DNA of 21,217 bases from Crocinitomicaceae bacterium (GTDB lineage Bacteria; Bacteroidota; Bacteroidia; Flavobacteriales_D; Crocinitomicaceae): assembly GCA_030833265.1 (NCBI GenBank), contig JAURHO010000011.1, forward strand, positions 1 to 21,217. The letters are read 5' to 3'. The position numbers were made by a program, and so were the translations under genes. Shown in pieces: positions 15,116-21,217 of this stretch; the first letter of the stretch is position 1; each line of letters starts with the position of its first letter. The notes beneath the pieces are model-generated. The model was not told the DNA's origin, searched no databases, and worked only from the letters and a program-made list of their open reading frames with translations.

Positions 15116-17254
15116 ATGAAACAACTATTCATTGTCGCCATTTTATCATTATTTTCAGTATCGGTAAGCTATGCTCAATCCCAGCCCGATCCAAAATTTG
15201 TGCGCCAAGCCAATGAAGTTTTTATTTCCGGAAACTATTTTGACGCTATTAATGTTTGTCAAGACGCCTACAAAAAATTAGGTTCTAGAGGCTCGCTCAG
15301 ACAAAAAGGCGATATGGCCTTTAAAGTAGCTGAATCTTACCGTGCACTCGATATCTATGATAAAGCAAATGAGTGGTATGGTACCTGTATAGAGCTCAAG
15401 TACTTCGATGTCGTTCCTGAAGTTTATTACTACAAAGGTGACATGCAACGCATGATGAAAGACTTTGACAACGCACTCAAAAGCTACCGTGAATACAAAA
15501 GAATCGCACCCAATTCTCGTGCTAAAGAATTGGCCGATGTCATGATGGCCTGCGAAAAATACAAAGGTTTCGACGATTTTGAATCTTCAAAATTAGTCGT
15601 GAAGTCTGAAGTGAAAATCAACACCAAGCAAATGGACATGGCTCCTTCTTTTATGGATAAAAAAGGAAAAGTCATTGTTTTCTCATCTTCAAGAGACGAA
15701 AGCACAGGTGCCAAAAAAGATCCAATTTCTGGTGAAAAATACATGGACCTCTACGTTGCTGAATACGATGTAAATGGCAACCCAACAAATGTAAAATCCC
15801 TTGATACAAAAGGTGTAGTAAATACTACACAAAACGAAGGTTCAGCTGTTTTTGACTCTAAGCGCAAAGCGATCTTCTTTACACGCTGTCCGAACGCTGA
15901 AAAAATGGATCTCGGTTGTCAGATCTGGACTGCAGTTTACAGCGGTGAAGATTTCGAAGATCCGAAACTAATTAAACTAACTACTTCAGATACCATTTCA
16001 GTGGGTCATCCATGTTTATCCCCAGACGACCAAATGCTCATCTTTGCTTCTGACATGCGTGACAACGGCAAAGGAGAAAAATCTTTCGGTGGCCGTGACC
16101 TCTGGTATGTAAACTATGACAAGCGCAATAAAACATGGGATTCCGTTCCACACAACATGGGCGCTATGTTCAACACTGTTGGCAATGAACTTTTCCCTTC
16201 AATTGGTCCAAATGGCCAACTTTATTTTGCTTCAGACGGCTTACCAGGCATTGGTGGTCTAGACATCTTTGTGGCACAAAAAGAAGAAGGTGCCAACAAA
16301 TGGACAGCTGTTAAAAACATGGGCTTCCCTTTCAATTCTCAAGCCAATGACTACGCCATGTCAGATTTCGATGGCAAATCAGGTTTCTTTACTTCTGAGC
16401 GCAAAACAACTTCTAACCAAGAGTATGCTCCAGACATCTGGAGTTTCAATACACCTCCAAACTTATTTGACCTCCGTGTTACTGTTTACGAGTCTGGTAA
16501 AAAAGCTAAAAAATTAGAAGGCGCTAAAGTTTATGTTACCGACGGAACTGAAAAGTGGGAAGGCGTTACAGATGCCAAAGGAAAAATCATTTGGAAAGAA
16601 AAGCCAGATAAAAAGAGTCGTTATATTGTTGCTGGTAAAGAATACACTTTAAAAGCTGAAAAAGAAGGCTACTACGAAGATAAAAAAGGTGCAAAAGTAT
16701 CTACATTAGGACTTGAGCAAAGCCAAAGCTTCATGATCGAAATGCCATTATTGCCAGTAGGTGTGATCCGTACACCAGAGGTTCGTTACGTATTCGATCA
16801 GTGGGTTTTCATCAACGACGCAAGCTGTATGTCTTTAGACTCCCTTAAGTTCTTAGACAGCATGCTCAAAGAATATCCAAACATCACTATCGACCTCTTC
16901 TCTCATACAGATGCTCGTGGTGGCGATATTCGCAACCAAGTATTGTCTGAAAACAGAGCTAAAGCGGTTTATAAGCATTTAGTTGAAACTTGTGGCATCG
17001 ACCCACGCAGAATCCGTCCTATCGGTCGTGGAGAAGCTGAGCCAGCAACTTGGGTTGACGAAAATGGCCAAACAGTGGTCCTTACTGAAGACTACATCAA
17101 TCAGTTTAAAACCTCGGACAAAGCGAAGTATGAAATGCTTCATACAATCAACCGTCGTACAACTGCTAAAATTACCAGCACAACGTTTGATCCTGCTACT
17201 GCTCCGGCTCCAAACCCAGAGTATCAGAAGTTTAAACCTTTACCAAGACTTTAA
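15116..17254 (+). CDS. PorE-like protein: TPR, PD40 beta-propeller, carboxypeptidase-regulatory-like and OmpA domains
   Basis: A periplasmic or outer-membrane-associated protein of 712 residues. Order: signal peptide (1-20, SYA|QSQ); TPR helices (about 25-150); five or so PD40 propeller repeats (about 172-440), each with a pattern such as PSFMDKKGKVIVFSSSRD or CLSPDDQMLIFASD; a carboxypeptidase-regulatory-like domain (about 455-545, LEGAKVYVTDGT, VTDAKGKI); and an OmpA C-terminal domain (about 554-690). The OmpA domain has the peptidoglycan-contact residues in SHTDARGG and LSENRAKAV, and ends NRRTTAKI. This architecture matches PorE of the T9SS and related OmpA-family proteins. Unlike the classical PorE lipoprotein, I see a signal peptidase I site and no lipobox Cys. 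It has its own promoter and a strong terminator, so it is monocistronic. Confidence 0.9.
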   Translation: MKQLFIVAILSLFSVSVSYAQSQPDPKFVRQANEVFISGNYFDAINVCQDAYKKLGSRGSLRQKGDMAFKVAESYRALDIYDKANEWYGTCIELKYFDVVPEVYYYKGDMQRMMKDFDNALKSYREYKRIAPNSRAKELADVMMACEKYKGFDDFESSKLVVKSEVKINTKQMDMAPSFMDKKGKVIVFSSSRDESTGAKKDPISGEKYMDLYVAEYDVNGNPTNVKSLDTKGVVNTTQNEGSAVFDSKRKAIFFTRCPNAEKMDLGCQIWTAVYSGEDFEDPKLIKLTTSDTISVGHPCLSPDDQMLIFASDMRDNGKGEKSFGGRDLWYVNYDKRNKTWDSVPHNMGAMFNTVGNELFPSIGPNGQLYFASDGLPGIGGLDIFVAQKEEGANKWTAVKNMGFPFNSQANDYAMSDFDGKSGFFTSERKTTSNQEYAPDIWSFNTPPNLFDLRVTVYESGKKAKKLEGAKVYVTDGTEKWEGVTDAKGKIIWKEKPDKKSRYIVAGKEYTLKAEKEGYYEDKKGAKVSTLGLEQSQSFMIEMPLLPVGVIRTPEVRYVFDQWVFINDASCMSLDSLKFLDSMLKEYPNITIDLFSHTDARGGDIRNQVLSENRAKAVYKHLVETCGIDPRRIRPIGRGEAEPATWVDENGQTVVLTEDYINQFKTSDKAKYEMLHTINRRTTAKITSTTFDPATAPAPNPEYQKFKPLPRL

Positions 17255-17258
17255 CAAC

Positions 17259-17286
17259 AAAGGCGTCGGAAGACGCCTTTTCTTTT
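17259..17286 (+). terminator. Intrinsic terminator after the PorE-like gene
   Basis: A perfect 9-base stem AAAGGCGTC / GACGCCTTT around a GGAA tetraloop (GNRA type), immediately followed by TCTTTT. It begins 4 bases after the stop codon. This is the clearest hairpin in the window. Confidence 0.9.
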
Positions 17287-17291
17287 GAACT

Positions 17292-17531
17292 ATGAGAAGG
17301 CTACTGCAAAAAGTTGTTTTTTTCTTTGAATTACAATCATTTGGAGTTTGCGAATGGTGGGCGAGGCGCTTAGGCATTCGCACCAACAAAGTCCGCTTAG
17401 GCTTCATTTATTTTAGCTTCATTGGCCTTGGTTCACCAGTGCTGCTGTATCTGATCATGGCCTGGATCCTCGAACACAAACATTATTTCAAATTTCAAGC
17501 GAAACGCAAACATTCAATCTGGGACCTATGA
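17292..17531 (+). CDS. PspC-domain small membrane protein
   Basis: A 79-residue PspC-family protein. It has the usual layout of a short amphipathic start, then GVCEWWARRLGIRTNKVRLGFIY and a membrane segment (about 36-60, with GLGSPVLLYLIMAWILE). It closes with a short basic tail ending SIWDL, as in the short PspC proteins of Bacteroidota. In enterobacteria PspC senses envelope stress, but the short Bacteroidota forms are not characterised, so a regulatory role is only inferred. The start is 5 bases after the terminator T-run, and the stop overlaps the next ATG (ATGA). Confidence 0.88.
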   Translation: MRRLLQKVVFFFELQSFGVCEWWARRLGIRTNKVRLGFIYFSFIGLGSPVLLYLIMAWILEHKHYFKFQAKRKHSIWDL

Positions 17532-18412
17532 AAATCCTTATTACAGGTAGCAACGGATTATTGGGGCAAAAGGTCGTTGATCTTTGTCTTGAGAAAGGCC
17601 TTGACTTTTTAGCGACCTCAAGTGGCGAAAACCGTTATTCAGTATGCCCTGCGGCACAATACAAAACGTTAGACATCACGGATGAAGCCAATATTCAAAT
17701 GGTTTTTGAAAGTTACCAGCCAACACATGTCATCCACACCGCAGCCATGACCAATGTCGATGCCTGCGAAGAACAGCCAGAAGCTTGTGACCTCATTAAT
17801 CGCCAAGCGGTTTATATGCTGGCCAAAGCTTGTCAAGCACACAAGGCACATTTTCAATTGCTTTCTACTGATTTTGTCTTTGACGGGGAGGCAGGTCCAT
17901 ACAAGGAAACAGATACGCCGAATCCATTAAGCGTTTATGCAAGATCAAAGTTTGAAGCTGAACGCCTTTTGACGGAAATTAATGATTTGAATTATTCAAT
18001 AGTCCGAACGATTATTGTTTATGGGCAAGGCGAGCAACTTTCGCGTTCGAATCTCATACTATGGGCCAAGGAAGCGCTCAGTACAGGAAAGCCTTTAAAT
18101 ATAGTCGATGATCAATTCAGAGCGCCAACATGGGCCGCTGATTTGGCTTGGGCTTGTGTTAGCATCTGTGAATTAGATCAAACAGGAATTTTTCACATCA
18201 GCGGCCCTGAGACCTTATCCATCTATGATATTGTTTTACGTGTTGCGGCTTTTTACCAATTGCCAACAAATCAACTCACCCGTCTTAAAAGCGACACTTT
18301 AAATCAGGCCGCTAAAAGACCCCCTAGAACAGGCTTTATCCTTGATAAGGCGCAACAAATTCTCAAATACGAGCCACATACCCTAGAGCAAACTTTTGCT
18401 TTGTTAAACTAG
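17528..18412 (+). CDS. RmlD-like SDR family oxidoreductase
   Basis: An extended short-chain dehydrogenase/reductase of 294 residues, closest in form to dTDP-4-dehydrorhamnose reductase (RmlD/RfbD). The NAD(P)-binding motif is TGSNGLLG (6-13); D49-I-T and the HTAAMTNVDACE stretch (about 71-82) are RmlD-like. The active site Thr is in LSTDFVFDG and the catalytic pair is Tyr137-x3-Lys141 (YARSK). A PTWAADLA motif and GIFHISGPE follow, both usual for RmlD. No other rhamnose genes are present, so the sugar nucleotide substrate is uncertain. It overlaps the PspC gene by four bases. Confidence 0.88.
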   Translation: MKILITGSNGLLGQKVVDLCLEKGLDFLATSSGENRYSVCPAAQYKTLDITDEANIQMVFESYQPTHVIHTAAMTNVDACEEQPEACDLINRQAVYMLAKACQAHKAHFQLLSTDFVFDGEAGPYKETDTPNPLSVYARSKFEAERLLTEINDLNYSIVRTIIVYGQGEQLSRSNLILWAKEALSTGKPLNIVDDQFRAPTWAADLAWACVSICELDQTGIFHISGPETLSIYDIVLRVAAFYQLPTNQLTRLKSDTLNQAAKRPPRTGFILDKAQQILKYEPHTLEQTFALLN

Positions 18413-18427
18413 AAAAAATTATCTTTA
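18400..18427 (+). promoter_or_regulatory. Candidate promoter for the permease pair (TTTG-N16-TATCTTTA)
   Basis: TTTG at 18400-18403 and TATCTTTA at 18420-18427 (one mismatch to TAnnTTTG), 16 bases apart, 20 bases before the permease ATG. The -33 part overlaps the end of the SDR coding sequence. It would allow the two permeases to be transcribed independently of the preceding pair. Confidence 0.35.
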
Positions 18428-18447
18428 ACTAAATTAAACTATATACT

Positions 18448-19959
18448 ATGAGCGTTTGGCGTAAGAAACCGGTTAGTCATTTTGAAAGAGACATGAAAAA
18501 AAATGACCTCAACAGAGTGTTGGGTCGTTGGGGATTAACCTCACTAGGAATTGGAGCCATTATCGGAGGAGGAATTTTTACCTTGACAGGTATTGCTGCG
18601 CATGACCATGCGGGCCCTGCTTTGGCTTTGTCTTTTGTAATTGCTGGTGTAGGCTGTCTTTTCGCTTCATTGTGTTATGCTGAGTTTTCCTCCATTCTTC
18701 CTGTTGAAGGCTCTGCCTATGCATATTCTTATGGCACAATGGGTGAGCTTTTTGCTTGGATCATCGGATGGAACCTTATTTTGGAATACATGATGGGTGC
18801 AACAACGGTTGCGGTTGCCTGGAGTGGTTATTTTGAAAAGTTGCTGCATCAATTTGGCATAGACCCACCGATGTGGCTGATGAATGACATGGTTACGGCT
18901 GCCGTGAAGGCTAAAGAGGCTGGAATACCAACCCCTGAATTTGCCTTTAATTTGCCAGCATTCTTAATTACTTGGGTGGTTACGGCTATCCTTGTCAAAG
19001 GAATTAAAGAAGCTGCTAAAACGAACAACATGATTGTGATTTTAAAAGTGGCGGTAGTGCTCTTTGTCATTTTTGTGGGCTTCTTCTTTATTGACACCAA
19101 CAACTACCATCCTTTTATTCCAAAAGAAGTCATCAACCCAGATGGCTCTAGTTCTTTTGGTTGGTCTGGTGTAATTACCGCCGCCACAATTGTTTTCTTT
19201 GCTTATATCGGTTTTGACGCGGTTTCTACTCAAGCAGGAGAGGCGATCAACCCGAAGAAAGATGTGCCGTTTGCCATTATTATGTCCTTAGTAATTTGTA
19301 CAGTGCTTTATATAGTAGTTTCATTGGTATTAACAGGAATGGTTCCATACAACCAACTTGACATCAAAGCACCAGTAGCCTCGGCATTTGAGGGCGTAGG
19401 CATGCCATGGGCAACGGTCTTAATTACCATTGCAGCCGTTGCGGGGCTTACCTCGGTAATGCTTGTCATGATGTTGGGTCAGACTCGTATTTTCTTAGGA
19501 ATGGCTAAAGATGGTTTATTGCCATTTAACGTATTCGGTAAAATCCACGAGACCTACAAAACACCATTCAGAAGTACGGTTCTAGTCGGGGCTATTGTCT
19601 CCATTGTTGCCGCAACAACACCGATCAACAAAGTTTCTGAGATGTGTTCTATGGGAACGCTTTTAGCTTTTGCCATGATCTCTATCGCAGTTCTAATTAT
19701 GCGCATCAAACAACCTGAACTTGAGCGTCCGTTCAAAACGCCGGCGGTTTGGTTTGTTGCAATAGCAGGAGCTTCTTTCAATTTCGGCTTAATGTATTTT
19801 GTGCGTCCTGATACATGGGTTGCCTTTATTGTATGGTCTACTTTAGGCCTTATCGTTTATTTCTTGTATTCGCGCAAGCACAGTCATTTAAACGATGTTG
19901 CTTTCGAAGAATCTTTGAAGGGCCACGATGCCATTGTCAATGCTTCTGAAGAAGATTAA
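18448..19959 (+). CDS. APC-superfamily amino acid permease, cationic amino acid transporter type
   Basis: An inner-membrane amino acid transporter of 503 residues with about 12 hydrophobic segments. The first helix has the substrate-binding glycine motif IGAIIGGGIFTLTG (35-48) of the APC fold. Other CAT-type features are CYAEFSSILPVEGSAYAYSY (about 75-95), FFAYIGFDAVSTQAGEAINPKKDVPFAI (about 250-278) and LGQTRIFLGMAKDGLLP. The start MSVWRKKPVSHFERDMKKNDLNRVLG matches the usual cytoplasmic lead. The substrate cannot be decided from sequence; cationic or neutral amino acids are both possible. The stop TAA overlaps the ATG of the next permease by one base (TAATG). Confidence 0.93.
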   Translation: MSVWRKKPVSHFERDMKKNDLNRVLGRWGLTSLGIGAIIGGGIFTLTGIAAHDHAGPALALSFVIAGVGCLFASLCYAEFSSILPVEGSAYAYSYGTMGELFAWIIGWNLILEYMMGATTVAVAWSGYFEKLLHQFGIDPPMWLMNDMVTAAVKAKEAGIPTPEFAFNLPAFLITWVVTAILVKGIKEAAKTNNMIVILKVAVVLFVIFVGFFFIDTNNYHPFIPKEVINPDGSSSFGWSGVITAATIVFFAYIGFDAVSTQAGEAINPKKDVPFAIIMSLVICTVLYIVVSLVLTGMVPYNQLDIKAPVASAFEGVGMPWATVLITIAAVAGLTSVMLVMMLGQTRIFLGMAKDGLLPFNVFGKIHETYKTPFRSTVLVGAIVSIVAATTPINKVSEMCSMGTLLAFAMISIAVLIMRIKQPELERPFKTPAVWFVAIAGASFNFGLMYFVRPDTWVAFIVWSTLGLIVYFLYSRKHSHLNDVAFEESLKGHDAIVNASEED

Positions 19960-21217
19960 TGGCTGATCAGTCTTCAAAAAAACTCGGTCTGCTCGATGCC
20001 ACTTTATTGGTGTCGGGTTCCATGATTGGTTCTGGGATTTTTATTGTCTCGACGCTCATGCTGCGCGATATCGGTTCGCCGGCTTGGTTGCTCATCTTAT
20101 GGGTACTTACTGGGCTCATCACGATTTTTGCCGCCCTTAGTTACGGGGAGTTAGCGGGCATGATGCCTAATGCTGGCGGGCAATATGTTTACATTCAAAG
20201 GGCTTATGGTAAAATGGCTTCCTTTCTTTATGGCTGGACCGTTTTTACCGTAATTCAGACAGGTGTTATTGCAGCCGTTGCCGTAGCATTTGCAAAATAT
20301 ACGGCAGTCTTCTTTCCTGAGTTAAATGAGGTGGTCTTTGCCAATTCCTTTTTAACCATAAGTTGGGCGCAGCTATTAGCCATTGGTTCTATTATATTGC
20401 TCACTTATTCTAATGCACAAGGCGTACAGAATGGGAAGTTTATTCAGTTTATTTTTACGTTTGCGAAGCTCTTTGCACTCGGAGCACTGATCGTATTAGG
20501 GCTCTATATCGGTCTAAAAACAGATGTGTTTAGCCACAATTTTTCCGATGCCTGGAAAGCGACACGAACCGTAATTGCCAATGACGGCCATAAAGTTTTT
20601 CAGATGCCGCTCACAGGCTGGGCACTGGTTGGGGCGCTGGGTGCTACTATCATCAATTCGTTGTTTTCTGCAGACGCCTGGAACAACGTTACCTTTATTG
20701 CCGGTGAAATCAAAGATCCTAAAAAGAACATCCCAAAGAGTTTATTTTTAGGAACATTAATTGTTACGGTCATTTACGTATTAGCCAACTTGGCCTATCT
20801 TGCTTTATTGCCAATTAATGGCAGTATAGACGGCCAGAGCCCTGTGGATCAAGGGATGCTTTTTGCCAGCAACGATCGGGTAGGGGCCTCTGCGGCTTAC
20901 GTGATTTTTGGAGATGCTGGCATCTTGCTTATGGCTGGCCTCATAATGGTTTCGACTTTTGGGTGCAACAATGGCTTAATTCTAGCGGGTTCAAGGCTTT
21001 TTCATGCGATGTCACAGGACGGGCTTTTCTTTAAAAAAGCAGGCGCACTCAATCAGAAATCAGTACCAGGAGTAGCGCTTTGGATTCAGTGTCTTTGGGC
21101 TAGTATCTTGTGTCTTTCAGGGAAATATGGTGACCTTCTCACCTACAGCACTTTTGCCAGTTTGCTCTTTTATATTTTGACAATCTATGGCATCTTCCGA
21201 CTTAGGAAATTGGAGCC
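19959..21217 (+). CDS. APC-superfamily amino acid permease, second copy, 3' partial
   Basis: Open from the ATG at 19959 to the right edge (419 complete codons, no stop). It begins MADQSSKKLGLLDATLLV, then SGSMIGSGIFIVS, the first-helix glycine motif of APC transporters. It also has SYGELAGMMPNAGGQYVYIQRAYG, a central FSADAWNNVTFIAGEIKDPKKNIPKSL, and AGSRLFHAMSQDGLF near the end. These resemble the LAT-type (amino acid/polyamine, YfnA/SteT-like) permeases rather than the CAT-type neighbour, so the pair is not a recent duplication. Around 11 membrane segments are visible. Substrate unknown. It is translationally coupled to the first permease by TAATG. Confidence 0.9.
   Translation, partial: MADQSSKKLGLLDATLLVSGSMIGSGIFIVSTLMLRDIGSPAWLLILWVLTGLITIFAALSYGELAGMMPNAGGQYVYIQRAYGKMASFLYGWTVFTVIQTGVIAAVAVAFAKYTAVFFPELNEVVFANSFLTISWAQLLAIGSIILLTYSNAQGVQNGKFIQFIFTFAKLFALGALIVLGLYIGLKTDVFSHNFSDAWKATRTVIANDGHKVFQMPLTGWALVGALGATIINSLFSADAWNNVTFIAGEIKDPKKNIPKSLFLGTLIVTVIYVLANLAYLALLPINGSIDGQSPVDQGMLFASNDRVGASAAYVIFGDAGILLMAGLIMVSTFGCNNGLILAGSRLFHAMSQDGLFFKKAGALNQKSVPGVALWIQCLWASILCLSGKYGDLLTYSTFASLLFYILTIYGIFRLRKLE

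Noticed and set aside
17528..18412. Assignment of the SDR gene to dTDP-rhamnose synthesis
   Set aside because: No rmlA, rmlB or rmlC gene is nearby, and RmlD-like reductases in this context can act on other substrates; kept as a family-level call.
1..21217. CRISPR array, tRNA/rRNA genes, insertion sequences, prophage or defence system
   Set aside because: No regularly spaced repeats, cloverleaf-like sequence, transposase, integrase or nuclease motifs are visible; intergenic space is minimal.

Overview
The window looks like an ordinary chromosomal segment of a Bacteroidota bacterium, most likely Flavobacteriales and perhaps close to the Crocinitomicaceae or Cryomorphaceae. The evidence is both kinds of type IX secretion system (T9SS) C-terminal sorting domain (type B at the left edge, type A at 11808-14024), a DUF5686 outer-membrane protein, a bacillithiol-type YtxJ protein, a PheS with a four-cysteine insert, signal peptides that end in A|Q, near-absence of Shine-Dalgarno sequences, and several copies of the Bacteroidota -7 promoter element TAnnTTTG. 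Nothing resembles a phage, transposon, CRISPR array, plasmid origin, tRNA or rRNA. The coding density is very high and no gap exceeds about 110 bases.

Left part (3-6139): the end of a large PKD-repeat adhesin with a T9SS type B sorting domain runs tail to tail into lptB and overlaps it by 12 bases. lptB, a DUF5686/carboxypeptidase-regulatory-like outer-membrane protein and tatC form a leftward operon (order of transcription tatC, DUF5686, lptB) devoted to envelope export.

Middle left (6140-7789): a short divergent region with an inverted repeat separates tatC from a rightward 103-residue protein of unknown function. That gene abuts, with no gap, a leftward cluster of three small related lipoproteins.

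Middle (7828-15064): seven rightward genes run almost without spacers and are probably one operon: pheS, a YtxJ-like bacillithiol redox protein, a membrane-anchored glutaminyl-peptide cyclotransferase, a LOG-family nucleotide hydrolase, a three-PASTA membrane protein, a secreted T9SS type A cargo protein, and an RluD-type pseudouridine synthase. ATGA overlaps join pheS to ytxJ and the T9SS cargo gene to the pseudouridine synthase gene.

Right part (15065-21217): a gene with its own promoter encodes a PorE-like protein (TPR, beta-propeller, carboxypeptidase-regulatory-like, OmpA) and is followed by a clear intrinsic terminator. Then come a short PspC protein, an RmlD-like SDR reductase, and two adjacent but different amino-acid permeases of the APC superfamily, the second cut by the window edge.

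The main functional thread is export and maturation of envelope proteins: Tat translocase, LPS export ATPase, T9SS cargo of both types, a PorE-like peptidoglycan anchor, and a glutaminyl cyclase whose expected substrates (Gln just after the signal-peptidase site) are encoded nearby. I found no convincing new multi-gene system. The best candidates for a second look are the three-lipoprotein cluster with its unknown neighbour, and the cyclase/A|Q set.
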